Below are positions 28,136 to 38,161 of a stretch of DNA of 64,000 nucleotides, piece after piece; within the stretch, counting starts at the first letter, position 1, and each line of letters begins with the position of its first letter. A program made the position numbers and the translations under genes. The DNA is taken from contig NZ_JAAOJA010000003.1 of NCBI RefSeq assembly GCF_013184545.1, forward strand, positions 124,001 through 188,000, read 5' to 3'. Origin of the DNA: Pseudomonas tumuqii (GTDB lineage: Bacteria > Pseudomonadota > Gammaproteobacteria > Pseudomonadales > Pseudomonadaceae). The notes beneath the pieces were generated by a model. It had not been told where the DNA came from. It searched no databases and saw nothing but the letters and a program-made list of their open reading frames with translations.

Positions 28136-29476
28136 ATGCGACAGATAGACGTTCACCAAATCATCGACACCGCGCGCTTCTCGCGCTTCCACTGGATGGT
28201 CATGGCGCTCTGCGCCTTGCTGCTGATCTTCGACGGTTACGACCTGTTTATTTACGGCGTGGTACTGCCGTCGATCATGCAGGAGTGGGGGCTGACCCCA
28301 CTGCAGGCCGGTGCCCTGGGCAGTTATGCGCTGTTCGGCATGATGTTCGGCGCGCTGGCCTTTGGCACCCTGGCGGACAGGATCGGGCGCAAGAAGGGCA
28401 TCGCCATCTGCTTTGCCCTGTTTTCCAGCGCCACCATCGTCAACGGTTTCGCCAGCAACCCCACCGAGTTCGGTATCTGCCGCTTTATCGCCGGTCTCGG
28501 TTGCGGCGGCCTGATGCCCAACGCCGTGGCACTGATGAACGAGTACGCGCCCAAGCGCCTGCGCAGCACCCTGGTGGCCATCATGTTCAGCGGCTACTCG
28601 GTGGGCGGCATGCTCGCCGCTGGTGTCGGCATCTATATGCTGCCGCGCTTCGGCTGGGAGGCGATGTTCTTCGCCGCCGCCGTACCCCTGCTGCTGTTGC
28701 CGCTGATTCTGTGGAAGCTGCCGGAATCGGTGGGCTTTCTGCTGCGCCAGGGCCGTCATGAGCAGGCCCGCGAGATGCTGCAGAAGATCCAGCCGGGCCT
28801 GCACATCGACGCGGCCGACCAGCTGCATATGAGTGATAGCAAAGGCAAGGGCGTGGCGGTGTTCGAGCTGTTCCGTGAGGGCCGCGCGTTGCGCACCCTG
28901 TGCCTGTGGCTGGCGTTCTTCTGCTGCCTGCTGATGGTCTACGCACTGAGCTCCTGGCTGCCCAAGCTGATGGCCAACGCCGGCTACAGCCTGGGTTCGA
29001 GCCTGTCGTTCCTCCTGGCGCTGAACTTCGGCGGCATGGCCGGTGCCATTCTCGGCGGCTGGCTGGGCGATCGCTTCAGTCTGAGCAAGGTGATGGTGGC
29101 CTTCTTCGTTGCCGCCGCCGTGTCGATCAGCCTGCTGGGCTTCAAGAGCCCGACGCCGCTGCTGTACCTGCTGATCTTCGTCGCGGGTGCCACCACCATT
29201 GGTACACAGATTCTGTTGTACGCCGGGGCTGCGCAGTTCTATGGCCTGTCGATCCGCTCCACGGGCCTGGGCTGGGCCTCGGGCATCGGCCGCAACGGGG
29301 CCATCGTCGGCCCGCTGCTGGGCGGCGCGCTGATGGGCATCAACCTGCCGCTGCAACTGAACTTCCTGGCCTTCGCCGTACCCGGAGCCATCGCCGCCAT
29401 CGCCATGACTGTGTTCGCCATCAGCGCCAAGCGCCGGCAGCACCCAGCCATGCTGTTGAGCGGTGCCAAGGCCTGA
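28136..29476 (+). CDS. benK: Benzoate:H+ symporter of the AAHS MFS family
   Basis: A 446-residue, 12-helix major-facilitator transporter for aromatic acids. The AAHS signature in helix 1, DGYDLFIYGVVLPSIM, and the MFS loop motif GTLADRIGRKKGI are present, with a second-half counterpart GWLGDRFSLSKVMV. A longer frame from 28019 is rejected in favour of the ATG at 28136, which begins MRQIDVHQIIDTARFSRFHW. It lies between benD and catB and supplies benzoate to BenABC. Confidence 0.92.
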   Translation: MRQIDVHQIIDTARFSRFHWMVMALCALLLIFDGYDLFIYGVVLPSIMQEWGLTPLQAGALGSYALFGMMFGALAFGTLADRIGRKKGIAICFALFSSATIVNGFASNPTEFGICRFIAGLGCGGLMPNAVALMNEYAPKRLRSTLVAIMFSGYSVGGMLAAGVGIYMLPRFGWEAMFFAAAVPLLLLPLILWKLPESVGFLLRQGRHEQAREMLQKIQPGLHIDAADQLHMSDSKGKGVAVFELFREGRALRTLCLWLAFFCCLLMVYALSSWLPKLMANAGYSLGSSLSFLLALNFGGMAGAILGGWLGDRFSLSKVMVAFFVAAAVSISLLGFKSPTPLLYLLIFVAGATTIGTQILLYAGAAQFYGLSIRSTGLGWASGIGRNGAIVGPLLGGALMGINLPLQLNFLAFAVPGAIAAIAMTVFAISAKRRQHPAMLLSGAKA

Positions 29477-29542
29477 GCCTTTAGCCCTCACCCCTGACCC
29501 CTCTCCCACAGGTGGGCGAGGGGGACTGACTGGAAGATTGAA

Positions 29543-30664
29543 ATGAGCCAAACCCTGATCGAAAGCGTGTCGGCGATCATCGTCGACCTGCCGACCATCC
29601 GCCCGCACAAGCTGGCAATGCACACCATGCAGCGGCAGACCTTGGTGGTCATTCGTCTGCGTTGCGCCGACTCTATCGAAGGCCTCGGCGAGTCCACCAC
29701 CATCGGTGGCCTGGCCTACGGCAACGAGAGCCCGGAGAGCATCAAGCAGAACATCGACAGCCACCTCGCACCGCTGCTGATCGGTCAGGACGCGGCCAAT
29801 ATCAATGCCTGCATGCTGCGTCTGGATAAAGCCGCCAAGGGCAATAGCTTCGCCAAGTCCGGCCTGGAAAGTGCGCTGCTGGATGCCCAGGGCAAGCGCC
29901 TGGGGCTGCCGGTCAGCGAACTGCTCGGCGGCCGCGTGCGCGACAGCCTGGAAGTGGCCTGGACCCTGGCCAGTGGCGACACCGCCAAGGACATCGCCGA
30001 AGCGCAGCACATGCTGGAGATTCGCCGTCACCGCATCTTCAAGCTGAAGATCGGCGCGGGTGAGGTCAGCCAGGACCTCAAGCACGTCATCGCGATCAAG
30101 CGGGCTCTGGGCGACAGCGCCAGCGTGCGGGTCGACGTCAACCAGGCCTGGGACGAGTCGGTGGCCCTGCGCGCCTGCCAGGTGCTCGGCGACAACGGTA
30201 TCGACCTGATCGAGCAGCCGATTGCGCGGATCAACCGGGCAGGGCAGGTGCGCCTCAATCAGCGCAGCCCAGCACCGATCATGGCCGACGAATCCATCGA
30301 AAGCGTGGAAGACGCCTTCAGCCTGGCCGCCGACGGTGCTGCGTCGGTGTTTGCCCTGAAGATCGCCAAGAACGGTGGTCCGCGGGCCGTGCTGCGCACC
30401 GCGGCAATCGCCGAAGCGGCCGGCATCGCCCTGTACGGCGGCACCATGCTGGAAGGCTCGATCGGCACCCTGGCCTCGGCCCATGCCTTCCTGACCTTGA
30501 ACAAGCTGACCTGGCACACCGAGCTGTTTGGCCCGCTGCTGCTGACCGAGGAAATCGTTCAGGAGGCACCGCAGTACCGCGATTTCCAGCTGCATGTGCC
30601 GCGTACCCCGGGCCTCGGTCTGACCCTCGATGAAGAACGCCTGGCGTTCTTCCGTCGCCCCTGA
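29543..30664 (+). CDS. catB: Muconate cycloisomerase
   Basis: A 373-residue enolase-superfamily enzyme that lactonises cis,cis-muconate. The catalytic Lys pair is in IFKLKIGAG. Metal ligands are in VRVDVNQAWDE, DLIEQPI and MADESIES, and the second general acid/base region is ALKIAKNGG. catC follows after 39 bp. A divergent LysR gene (catR), usual beside catB, is absent here. The 66 bp upstream carry only a small inverted repeat (CCTCTCCCACAGGTGGGCGAGGGG), so read-through from the ben promoter is plausible. Confidence 0.95.
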   Translation: MSQTLIESVSAIIVDLPTIRPHKLAMHTMQRQTLVVIRLRCADSIEGLGESTTIGGLAYGNESPESIKQNIDSHLAPLLIGQDAANINACMLRLDKAAKGNSFAKSGLESALLDAQGKRLGLPVSELLGGRVRDSLEVAWTLASGDTAKDIAEAQHMLEIRRHRIFKLKIGAGEVSQDLKHVIAIKRALGDSASVRVDVNQAWDESVALRACQVLGDNGIDLIEQPIARINRAGQVRLNQRSPAPIMADESIESVEDAFSLAADGAASVFALKIAKNGGPRAVLRTAAIAEAAGIALYGGTMLEGSIGTLASAHAFLTLNKLTWHTELFGPLLLTEEIVQEAPQYRDFQLHVPRTPGLGLTLDEERLAFFRRP

Positions 30665-30703
30665 CGCTGCGCCAACGGCCTAACCCGCCGAGGAGATAAA
30701 CCC

Positions 30704-30994
30704 ATGCTGTTCCACGTAACGATGACCGTAAAACTGCCGTTGGATATGGACCCGGCCAAGGCCGCCCAGCTCAAGGCGGACGAGAAGGAACTGGCCCAGC
30801 GCCTGATGCACGAGGGCAAGTGGCGCCACCTGTGGCGCATCGCCGGGCAGTACGCCAACTACAGCGTATTCGACCTGGACAGCGTGCAGGAACTGCACGA
30901 CACCCTGCTACAGCTGCCGCTGTTCCCCTACATGGAGATCGAGATCGATGCCCTGTGCCGGCATCCCTCGTCGATCCGTGAAGACGACCGTTGA
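30704..30994 (+). CDS. catC: Muconolactone delta-isomerase
   Basis: A 96-residue ferredoxin-like-fold protein that forms a decamer and converts muconolactone to beta-ketoadipate enol-lactone. Typical motifs are MLFHVTMTVKLPLDMDP at the N-terminus, GKWRHLWRIAGQYANYSVFD, and LFPYMEIEIDALCRHPS at the C-terminus. Length matches the family. It lies between catB and catA, with AGGAGATAAACCC before the ATG. Confidence 0.97.
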   Translation: MLFHVTMTVKLPLDMDPAKAAQLKADEKELAQRLMHEGKWRHLWRIAGQYANYSVFDLDSVQELHDTLLQLPLFPYMEIEIDALCRHPSSIREDDR

Positions 30995-31027
30995 TTAGTC
31001 CTAGAACAAAAAACCGAGGTAACCACC

Positions 31028-31966
31028 ATGACCGTTAAAGTTAGCCACACCGCCGAAATCCAGGACCTGTTCAAAGAAGCCAGCGGCCTCAACAGCGAGC
31101 AGGGCAGCCCGCGTATCAAGCAGATCATGCTGCGCATCATCAATGACGCGGCGAAGATCATCGAAGACCTGGACATCAGCGACGACGAGTTCTGGAAGAG
31201 CGTCGACTACCTCAATCGCCTGGGCGGGCGCAATGAAGTCGGTCTGCTGGTGGCGGGCCTGGGCCTGGAACACTTCCTCGACCTGTTGCAGGATGCCAAG
31301 GATGCCCAGGCCGGCCTCACCGGCGGCACCCCGCGCACCATCGAGGGCCCGTTGTATGTCGCCGGCGCGCCGCTGGCCGAAGGCGAGGTACGCATGGACG
31401 ACGGCAGCGAGCCGGATGCCACCGTGATGTTCCTCGAAGGCGTGGTGCGCGACACCCAAGGCGCGCCTGTGGCCGGCGCGGTGGTCGACCTGTGGCACGC
31501 CAACACCCAGGGCAACTACTCCTACTTCGACCAGAGCCAGTCCGCCTACAACCTGCGCCGACGCATCGTCACCGATGCCGAAGGCCGTTACCGCGCGCGC
31601 AGCATCGTGCCGTCCGGCTACGGCTGCGCCCCGGACGGCCCGACCCAGGAATGCCTGGATCTGCTCGGTCGTCACGGCCAGCGTCCGGCGCACATCCACT
31701 TCTTCATCTCCGCCCCGGGCCATCGTCATCTGACCACCCAGATCAACCTGGCCGGCGAGCAGTACCTGTGGGACGACTTCGCCTACGCCACCCGCGACGG
31801 CCTGGTCGGCGACATCCAGTTCGTCGAGGACGCCGCTGCCGCCCATGACCGTGGCGTGCAAGGCAGCCGCTTTGCCGAACTGCAGTTCGACTTCCAGCTG
31901 CAGAAGGCTCCCGCCGCCCAAGCCGAGCAGCGCAGCAAGCGTCCGCGTGCCCTGCAGGGGGCCTAG
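31028..31966 (+). CDS. catA: Catechol 1,2-dioxygenase
   Basis: A 312-residue intradiol ring-cleavage enzyme that opens catechol to cis,cis-muconate. The N-terminal helical dimerisation and lipid-binding domain precedes the catalytic beta-sandwich. Ferric-ion ligands are expected from Tyr in NTQGNYSYFD, Tyr in RSIVPSGYGC, and two His in RPAHIHFFIS. The order catB-catC-catA is the usual one. It is followed by a near-perfect 22-bp inverted repeat. Confidence 0.96.
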   Translation: MTVKVSHTAEIQDLFKEASGLNSEQGSPRIKQIMLRIINDAAKIIEDLDISDDEFWKSVDYLNRLGGRNEVGLLVAGLGLEHFLDLLQDAKDAQAGLTGGTPRTIEGPLYVAGAPLAEGEVRMDDGSEPDATVMFLEGVVRDTQGAPVAGAVVDLWHANTQGNYSYFDQSQSAYNLRRRIVTDAEGRYRARSIVPSGYGCAPDGPTQECLDLLGRHGQRPAHIHFFISAPGHRHLTTQINLAGEQYLWDDFAYATRDGLVGDIQFVEDAAAAHDRGVQGSRFAELQFDFQLQKAPAAQAEQRSKRPRALQGA

Positions 31967-31972
31967 TCCTCC

Positions 31973-32038
31973 GTAGGGTGCGCTGTGCGCACCAATAATG
32001 TCGCGTGTCGTTTAGATGGTGCGCGCAGCGCACCCTAC
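31973..32038. repeat. 22-bp inverted repeat between catA and benE
   Basis: Arms 31973-31994 and 32017-32038 are reverse complements with one mismatch (GTAGGGTGCGCTGTGCGC versus GTAGGGTGCGCTGCGCGC). The same core, GTAGGGTGCGCG, opens the composite repeat at 58543. It is a REP-like intergenic element and may attenuate transcription into benE. Confidence 0.65.
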
Positions 32039-32098
32039 AGTCGTCGCTAACAACGAGAGCGTTCCCCGAGGAGCGCCATCCATACCTTGCGAGGCCCC

Positions 32099-33316
32099 AT
32101 GAAAGCCTTGATCGACGATTTCTCCCTGTCCGCCGTAGTGGCCGGCTTTATCGCCACCGTGATTTCCTATGCCGGACCCCTGGTGATCATCTTCCAGGCG
32201 GCCGAGAGCGCGGGCCTGTCGCATGCCGTGCTGTCGTCCTGGGTCTGGGCGATTTCCATCGGCAGCGCGGTGCTGGGCATTGCCCTCAGCCTGCGTTACC
32301 GGGTGCCCATCATCATCGCCTGGTCGGCACCGGGCTCGGCGTTGCTGGTCTCGCTGCTGCCGCAGATCAGCCTGAACCAGGCGGTCGGTGCCTATATGGT
32401 GGCCAGCCTGATCATCTTCCTGGTCGGCATCAGCGGCGCCTTCGACCGCATCATCGGCAAACTGCCCGCGGCGATCTCCGCCGGCATGCTGGCCGGGATC
32501 CTGTTCAGCTTCGGCACCGGGCTGTTCGTCTCGCTGCAGGCCAAACCCTTTCTGGTGCTGGCGATGTTCGCCAGCTACCTGCTGGTCAAGCGCCTGCTGC
32601 CTCGCTATGCGGTGCTGGCGGTGCTGCTGGTCGGTTGCACTATCGCCTTCGCCACGGGCGAGCTGCGCCAGGAGGCGCTGGTCATCGGCCTGGCCACGCC
32701 CGTGTGGATCAGCCCCGAATTCAGCCTGGCGGCCAGCCTGAATATCGCCTTGCCGCTGGTGATGGTGGCCCTGACCGGCCAGTTCGTGCCGGGCATGGCG
32801 GTGCTGCGCGGTGCCGGTTACCAGACCCCGGCCAGCCCGATCATCGCCAGCAGCGCCCTGGGTTCGCTGCTGCTGGCCCCGTTCGCCTGCCACGGCCTCA
32901 ACCTGGCGGCGATCACCGCGGCCATCTGCACCGGTCGCGAAGCCCACGAAGACCCGGCCCGGCGCTATGTCGCCGGGGTGGTCGGCGGTGTGGTCTATCT
33001 ACTGCTGGGGCTGTTCGGCGCGACCCTGGTGTCGCTGTTTACCGCCTTTCCCAGGGAACTGATCGCCGCCCTGGCCGGGCTGGCGCTGTTCGGCGCGATT
33101 GCCGGTGCGCTGGCCGGCGCCATGGCGGTAGTGGAGGACCGCGAAGCGGCGCTGATCACCTTTCTGGTGACGGCCTCGGGCATGTCCTTTCTGGGGCTGT
33201 CGGCAGCCTTCTGGGGTCTGCTGTTCGGCATTGCCGCGCACCTGCTGCTGACTCGACGCGCTACGGCGAGCGCAGCTGTGCCGACAGCGGGCCCTGTGGG
33301 TGACCCTGCACCCTGA
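32099..33316 (+). CDS. benE: Benzoate/H+ symporter BenE
   Basis: A 405-residue inner-membrane protein with about 12 hydrophobic segments and the BenE-family motif GFIATVISYAGPLVIIFQAA. The region ITAAICTGREAHEDPARRY is conserved in the family. It probably provides a second benzoate uptake route beside BenK. ATG 32099 is preferred over 32087 because GCGAGGCCCC gives better spacing and matches the family N-terminus. Confidence 0.92.
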   Translation: MKALIDDFSLSAVVAGFIATVISYAGPLVIIFQAAESAGLSHAVLSSWVWAISIGSAVLGIALSLRYRVPIIIAWSAPGSALLVSLLPQISLNQAVGAYMVASLIIFLVGISGAFDRIIGKLPAAISAGMLAGILFSFGTGLFVSLQAKPFLVLAMFASYLLVKRLLPRYAVLAVLLVGCTIAFATGELRQEALVIGLATPVWISPEFSLAASLNIALPLVMVALTGQFVPGMAVLRGAGYQTPASPIIASSALGSLLLAPFACHGLNLAAITAAICTGREAHEDPARRYVAGVVGGVVYLLLGLFGATLVSLFTAFPRELIAALAGLALFGAIAGALAGAMAVVEDREAALITFLVTASGMSFLGLSAAFWGLLFGIAAHLLLTRRATASAAVPTAGPVGDPAP

Positions 33317-33445
33317 TCGATCCGATTCCCCTTTATGAGCGGCCCTGGCGGCCGCTCATATAACCCCCGCCATGCCTTGCATCACCGGCTCGTCCAGCGC
33401 GCCGGGGCGGGTTTCTGCAACCTGAAATAACAACAAGAGCCAACC

Positions 33446-34726
33446 ATGAACAACAACCGCATCACCTCCCTTCGCCTGCTGCCCCTGGCCATCGCGGCCG
33501 CACTGCCAAGCCTGAGTCAGGCTGGCGAAGGCGGTTTTATCGAGGATGCCAGCGCAACTTTGCAGGCGCGCAACTACTACTTCAGTCGCGACTACTCCGA
33601 CATCGTCGGGCCGAACCAGCAGTCCAAGGCCGAGGAGTGGGCCCAGGGTTTTATCCTCAACGTCAAATCCGGCTACACCCCGGGCCCGGTCGGTTTCGGT
33701 GTGGATGCCATCGGCCTGCTGGGGATCAAGCTCGACAGCAGCCCGGATCGGGTCAATACCGGCCTGTTGCCAGTGACCGATGAGGGCAGGGCGGCCGATG
33801 ACTACAGCCGCCTGGGCGCGGCCCTGAAAGTCAGGCTGTCGAAGACCGAGCTGAAGATCGGTGAACAGCAATTGATCCTGCCGGTGTTGTACTTCGGCGA
33901 TATCCGCCTGTTGCCGCCGACCTATCAGGGCGTCAGCATCGTCTCCAACGAGATCGCCGGTCTGACCCTGCAGGGCGGTCAGCTGCGTTCCACCAGCCTG
34001 CGCAACGAGGCCGGTGATGAGGAGCTGGGCGCCATGCTCGGTTTCGTCCCGCTGCGCAATGGCGGCGGGCTGATCACCACGGACCGCCTCAACTATGCCG
34101 GCGCCGACTATGCCTTCAACGCCAAGCGCACCTCGGTCGGCGCCTGGTATGCCCAGCTGGAGGATATCTACAACCAGCGCCACTTCAGCCTCAAGCACAG
34201 TGAGCCGGTCGGCGACTGGGTGCTCGGCGCCAACCTGGGCTATTTCGACTCCGCCGAAGACGGCTCGCACCTGGCCGGCGAGATCGACAACCAGGCCTTT
34301 TACTCCCTGCTCTCGGCCAAGCATGGCGGGCATACCGTCTATCTCGGCTACCAGGCCATGTTCGGCGACCACGGCCTGCCGCGGGTGTTCGCCAACGTCA
34401 GCCCGCTGGGTAACGAGGTGCCGACCTTTACCTTCGACTCGGCTGACGAGCGCTCCTGGCAGGTGCGTTACGACTACGACTTCGCCGCCATGGGCGTACC
34501 GGGGCTGGTCGCCGGGGTGCGTTACCTGACCGGCGACAACGTCGACACCGGCCGCGGCTTCGAGGGCAAGGAGTGGGAGCGCGACCTGGACGTCGGTTAC
34601 GTGGTGCAGAGCGGTTCGCTCAAGGGCCTGGGGGTGAAGGTGCGCAACGTCACCGCGCGTTCCAACTACCGCAGCGATGTCGACGAGAACCGCCTGATCT
34701 TCACCTACACCTGGAACCTGCTCTGA
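33446..34726 (+). CDS. benF: OprD-family outer-membrane porin, benzoate-type (BenF-like)
   Basis: A 426-residue outer-membrane protein. The signal peptide [20 protein letters not shown] ends at ALPSLSQA. The OprD-family start is [20 protein letters not shown]. It is beta-strand-rich and ends [15 protein letters not shown] with the aromatic/hydrophobic C-terminus of barrel proteins. Gene context (between benE and catI) supports a benzoate-specific channel; specificity is inferred from context. Confidence 0.9.
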   Translation: MNNNRITSLRLLPLAIAAALPSLSQAGEGGFIEDASATLQARNYYFSRDYSDIVGPNQQSKAEEWAQGFILNVKSGYTPGPVGFGVDAIGLLGIKLDSSPDRVNTGLLPVTDEGRAADDYSRLGAALKVRLSKTELKIGEQQLILPVLYFGDIRLLPPTYQGVSIVSNEIAGLTLQGGQLRSTSLRNEAGDEELGAMLGFVPLRNGGGLITTDRLNYAGADYAFNAKRTSVGAWYAQLEDIYNQRHFSLKHSEPVGDWVLGANLGYFDSAEDGSHLAGEIDNQAFYSLLSAKHGGHTVYLGYQAMFGDHGLPRVFANVSPLGNEVPTFTFDSADERSWQVRYDYDFAAMGVPGLVAGVRYLTGDNVDTGRGFEGKEWERDLDVGYVVQSGSLKGLGVKVRNVTARSNYRSDVDENRLIFTYTWNLL

Positions 34727-34772
34727 AGGTCTGCGGGTAGTCCATGTTCAGGGGCTGATTGGAACAAGAATG

Positions 34773-34806
34773 GTTCGATAATCGAACAGTAAGTCGATTA
34801 TCGGAT
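34773..34806. promoter_or_regulatory. PcaR operator pair in front of catI
   Basis: GTTCGATAATCGAAC (34773-34787) is a perfect 15-base palindrome, and GTCGATTATCGG follows at 34793-34804. Together they resemble the PcaR box at 21679-21708. They lie about 85 bases before the catI ATG and predict PcaR activation of catIJ-pcaF. Confidence 0.75.
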
Positions 34807-34890
34807 TGTTTGCCCGGGCCGCTCGGCCTACTGTTGACTCACCCGCCACCCTGACCCGGTGGCACTGTCCAACCAGTGAGAGCAGCACCG

Positions 34891-35763
34891 ATGGCCGAAA
34901 TCATTTCCCTCGCCGAAGCCATACAACGCTTCGTCAACGACGGCGACAGCATCGCCCTCGAAGGCTTTACCCACCTGATCCCGACCGCGGCGTCCCACGA
35001 GCTTATCCGCCAGAACAAGCGCGAGCTGACCCTGATCCGCATGACTCCCGACCTGGTCTACGACCTGCTGATCGGTGCCGGTTGCGCGAAGAAGCTGGTG
35101 TTCTCCTGGGGCGGCAACCCGGGCGTCGGCTCCCTGCATCGCCTGCGCGATGCGGTGGAGAAGGGCTGGCCGCAGCCGCTGGAAATCGAGGAACACAGCC
35201 ACGCCGACATGGCCAACGCCTACGTCGCCGGGGCCTCGGGCCTGCCGTTCGCGGTGCTGCGTGCCTACGCCGGCTCCGACCTGCCCAAGGTCAACCCGCT
35301 GATCAAGACCGTCACCTGCCCGTTCACCGGCGAAGTGCTGGCGGCGGTGCCGAGCGTGCGTCCGGACGTCACCGTGATCCACGCGCAGAAGGCCGACCGT
35401 AAGGGCAACGTGCTGCTCTGGGGCATCCTCGGCGTGCAGAAGGAAGCGGCCCTGGCGGCCAAGCGCTGCATCGTCACCGTGGAAGAAATCGTCGACGACC
35501 TCGATGCGCCGATGAACGCCTGCGTGCTGCCGAGCTGGGCGCTGACCGCGGTCTGCCACGTGCCCGGCGGTGCCCATCCGTCCTACGCCCTCGGCTACTC
35601 CGAGCGTGACAACCGTTTCTACCAGGCCTGGGACCCGATCGCCCGCGACCGCGAGACCTTCAGCGCCTGGATCGACGAATACATCCGCGGCACCGCCGAT
35701 TTCGCCGCTTTTCAAGAAAAACTGCGCCAGGCCAAACTGGCTGCCCAGCAGGAGGCCAACTGA
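34891..35763 (+). CDS. catI: 3-oxoadipate CoA-transferase subunit A (CatI type)
   Basis: A 290-residue alpha subunit of family I CoA transferase, which with CatJ moves CoA from succinyl-CoA to 3-oxoadipate. Key features are SIALEGFTHLIPTAASHELI at the N-terminus, VFSWGGNPGVGSLHRL and the Cys-bearing MNACVLPSWALTAVC. It follows the CatI branch (P. knackmussii type, from memory) rather than the shorter PcaI branch. ATG 34891 gives the family N-terminus MAEIISLAEA. Its TGA overlaps the catJ ATG (TGATG). Confidence 0.9.
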   Translation: MAEIISLAEAIQRFVNDGDSIALEGFTHLIPTAASHELIRQNKRELTLIRMTPDLVYDLLIGAGCAKKLVFSWGGNPGVGSLHRLRDAVEKGWPQPLEIEEHSHADMANAYVAGASGLPFAVLRAYAGSDLPKVNPLIKTVTCPFTGEVLAAVPSVRPDVTVIHAQKADRKGNVLLWGILGVQKEAALAAKRCIVTVEEIVDDLDAPMNACVLPSWALTAVCHVPGGAHPSYALGYSERDNRFYQAWDPIARDRETFSAWIDEYIRGTADFAAFQEKLRQAKLAAQQEAN

Positions 35764-36545
35764 TGAGCGCCTACAGCACCAATGAAATGATGACCGTGGC
35801 CGCCGCCCGCCGCCTGCAGAACGGCGCGGTGTGCTTCGTCGGCATCGGCCTGCCGTCCAAGGCCGCCAACCTGGCGCGCCTGACCTCCTCGCCGGACGTG
35901 GTCCTGATCTACGAATCCGGCCCGATCGGAGCCAAGCCGAGCGTGCTGCCGCTGTCGATCGGCGACGGCGAGCTGGCCGAGACCGCCGACACCGTGGTGC
36001 CCACCGGCGAGATCTTCCGCTACTGGTTGCAGGGCGGGCGCATCGACGTCGGCTTCCTCGGCGCCGCCCAGGTCGACAAGTTCGGCAACATCAACACCAC
36101 GGTGATCGGCGATTACCACCAGCCGAAAGTGCGTCTGCCCGGCGCCGGTGGCGCGCCGGAGATCGCCGGCAGCGCCAAGCAGGTGCTGATCATCCTCAAG
36201 CAGTCGCACCGCACCTTCGTCGACAAGCTGGCCTTCATCACCTCGGTCGGCCATGGCGAAGGCGGCGACCATCGCAAGCAGCTGGGCCTGCCCGGTGCGG
36301 GGCCGGTCGGCATCATCACCGACCTGTGCATCATGGAACCGGAAGCCGGCAGCAACGAGTTCATCGTCACCACCCTGCATCCGGGCGTGACTCGCGAGCA
36401 GGTGATCGAAGCCACCGGCTGGCAGATCCGTTTTGCCGACAACCTCAGCGTCACCGCCGAGCCGAGCGAAGTCGAACTCGCTGCCCTGCGCGCCCTGGAA
36501 GCGCGCACCGCGGCCGCCCACGGCCAGGCCGGAGGTGAGGAATGA
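35763..36545 (+). CDS. catJ: 3-oxoadipate CoA-transferase subunit B (CatJ type)
   Basis: A 260-residue beta subunit. The catalytic Glu region is [34 protein letters not shown] and the glycine-rich [20 protein letters not shown] are standard. It overlaps catI by one base and pcaF by four, so the three products are co-translated in a PcaR-controlled operon. Confidence 0.92.
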   Translation: MSAYSTNEMMTVAAARRLQNGAVCFVGIGLPSKAANLARLTSSPDVVLIYESGPIGAKPSVLPLSIGDGELAETADTVVPTGEIFRYWLQGGRIDVGFLGAAQVDKFGNINTTVIGDYHQPKVRLPGAGGAPEIAGSAKQVLIILKQSHRTFVDKLAFITSVGHGEGGDHRKQLGLPGAGPVGIITDLCIMEPEAGSNEFIVTTLHPGVTREQVIEATGWQIRFADNLSVTAEPSEVELAALRALEARTAAAHGQAGGEE

Positions 36546-37747
36546 GCCGCGACGTATTTATCTGCGACGCCGTGCGTACACCGATCGGCCGCTTCGGCGG
36601 TGGTCTGGCCGCGGTGCGTGCCGACGACCTGGCGGCGGTGCCGCTCAAGGCGTTGATCGAGCGTAATCCGCAGCTCGACCTGAGCCAGGTCGACGAAGTC
36701 TTTATGGGCTGCGCCAACCAGGCCGGCGAAGACAACCGCAACGTGGCGCGCATGGCCCTGTTGCTGGCCGGCTTGCCGGACTCGGTGCCGGGGGTGACCC
36801 TCAACCGTCTCTGCGCCTCGGGCATGGACGCGGTCGGCACGGCCTTTCGCGCCATCGCCAGCGGCGAGATGGAGCTGGCCATCGCCGGCGGCGTCGAGTC
36901 GATGTCGCGCGCGCCCTATGTCATGGGCAAGGCCGACAGCGCCTACGGCCGCAACCAGAAGATCGAGGACACCACCATCGGCTGGCGTTTCATCAACCCG
37001 CTGATGCAGGCCGAATACGGCGTGGATGCCATGCCGCAGACCGCCGACAACGTCGCCGACCAGTTCGGGATCAGCCGTGCCGATCAGGACGCCTTCGCCC
37101 TGCGCAGCCAGCAGCGTGCGGCCGCCGCCCAGCAGGCCGGCTTCTTCGCCGAAGAAATCGTCCCGGTGGTGATCAAGGGCAAGAAGGGCGACAGCGTGAT
37201 CGATCAGGACGAGCACCTGCGCCCGGACACCACCCTGGAAGCCCTGGGCAAACTCAAGCCGGTCAATGGCGCGGACAAGACCGTCACCGCCGGCAACGCC
37301 TCGGGGGTCAACGATGGGGCTGCGGCGCTGATCCTGGCCTCTGCCGAGGCGGTGCAGAAGCACGGCCTGACGCCGCGGGCGCGGGTGCTGGGCATGGCCA
37401 GCGCCGGCGTGGCGCCACGGATCATGGGCTATGGCCCGGTGCCGGCGGTGCGCAAGCTGTGTGAGCGGCTGGATCTGCAGATCAGCGATTTCGACGTGAT
37501 CGAACTCAACGAAGCCTTTGCCGCTCAGGGCCTGGCGGTGACCCGCGACCTCGGCCTGGCCGACGACGCGCCCCAGGTCAACCCCAACGGCGGCGCCATC
37601 GCCCTCGGTCATCCGCTGGGCATGAGCGGCGCGCGCCTGGTGCTGACCGCCTTGCACCAGCTGGAAAAGTCCGGCGGCAGGCGCGGCCTGGCGACCATGT
37701 GCGTGGGTGTCGGCCAGGGTCTGGCGCTGGCCATCGAGCGGGTCTGA
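36542..37747 (+). CDS. pcaF: Beta-ketoadipyl-CoA thiolase
   Basis: A 401-residue thiolase that splits 3-oxoadipyl-CoA into succinyl-CoA and acetyl-CoA, the last step of the pathway. The nucleophile is Cys91 ([11 protein letters not shown]). [13 protein letters not shown] marks the loop domain. The C-terminal catalytic motifs are [26 protein letters not shown] and the second Cys in TMCVGVGQG. Length is typical. It overlaps the catJ stop (ATGA). Confidence 0.96.
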   Translation: MSRDVFICDAVRTPIGRFGGGLAAVRADDLAAVPLKALIERNPQLDLSQVDEVFMGCANQAGEDNRNVARMALLLAGLPDSVPGVTLNRLCASGMDAVGTAFRAIASGEMELAIAGGVESMSRAPYVMGKADSAYGRNQKIEDTTIGWRFINPLMQAEYGVDAMPQTADNVADQFGISRADQDAFALRSQQRAAAAQQAGFFAEEIVPVVIKGKKGDSVIDQDEHLRPDTTLEALGKLKPVNGADKTVTAGNASGVNDGAAALILASAEAVQKHGLTPRARVLGMASAGVAPRIMGYGPVPAVRKLCERLDLQISDFDVIELNEAFAAQGLAVTRDLGLADDAPQVNPNGGAIALGHPLGMSGARLVLTALHQLEKSGGRRGLATMCVGVGQGLALAIERV

Positions 37748-38161
37748 GCCGACCCGCTTGCGGGCGTGGCTCCAGCCGCGAACGGCGATGGGACATGCCT
37801 GTCCTGACCGGCACCCGGTAGGATGGGGGCGCCTAGGTGGGACCGCCCAGGCTGAGCGCAGCGATAGCCAACGGGGTTTGATGAGTCACCGCCAGGCCAT
37901 CTGCCAGCAGCAATTGCCGCCATGATCCTGGTGTGAGCCGGCTTTCGATTGTGATGGGTATCGCTGCGCTCAACCGCATCCTACAAGAGCCACAAGAGCC
38001 GCTGCAGCCCCGTAGGATGGTGTTGAGCGCAGCGATACCCATCGAGCTACAAGAGCATTGTCAGCAATGACCCGGTGTGAGCCCATGGCAGCGGGCTTTG
38101 CCGCTGGGGCGCAAGCGTCCTGGCCGAACATCGAGTCCTATTTATTTGAAGGAGTTTTGCC
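37748..38161. repeat. Intergenic region with a 32-bp inverted repeat
   Basis: Arms 37953-37984 and 38012-38043 are reverse complements with two mismatches; both carry GATGGGTATCGCTGCGCTCA. A third copy lies at 60396-60427. Fragments of the same family (TAGGATGGGGGCGCC, TGAGCGCAGCGATA) occur earlier in the spacer. No gene is supported. The pcaD ribosome site GAAGGAG lies at the right end. Confidence 0.7.

Noticed and set aside
27995..30595. An 866-codon open frame on the minus strand
   Set aside because: It lies opposite benK and catB, has Gln/His/Gly/Ala-rich shadow composition and no domain; the plus-strand genes are well supported.
31973..32038. Insertion-sequence termini
   Set aside because: The inverted arms enclose only 22 bases and no transposase; they fit a REP-like element.
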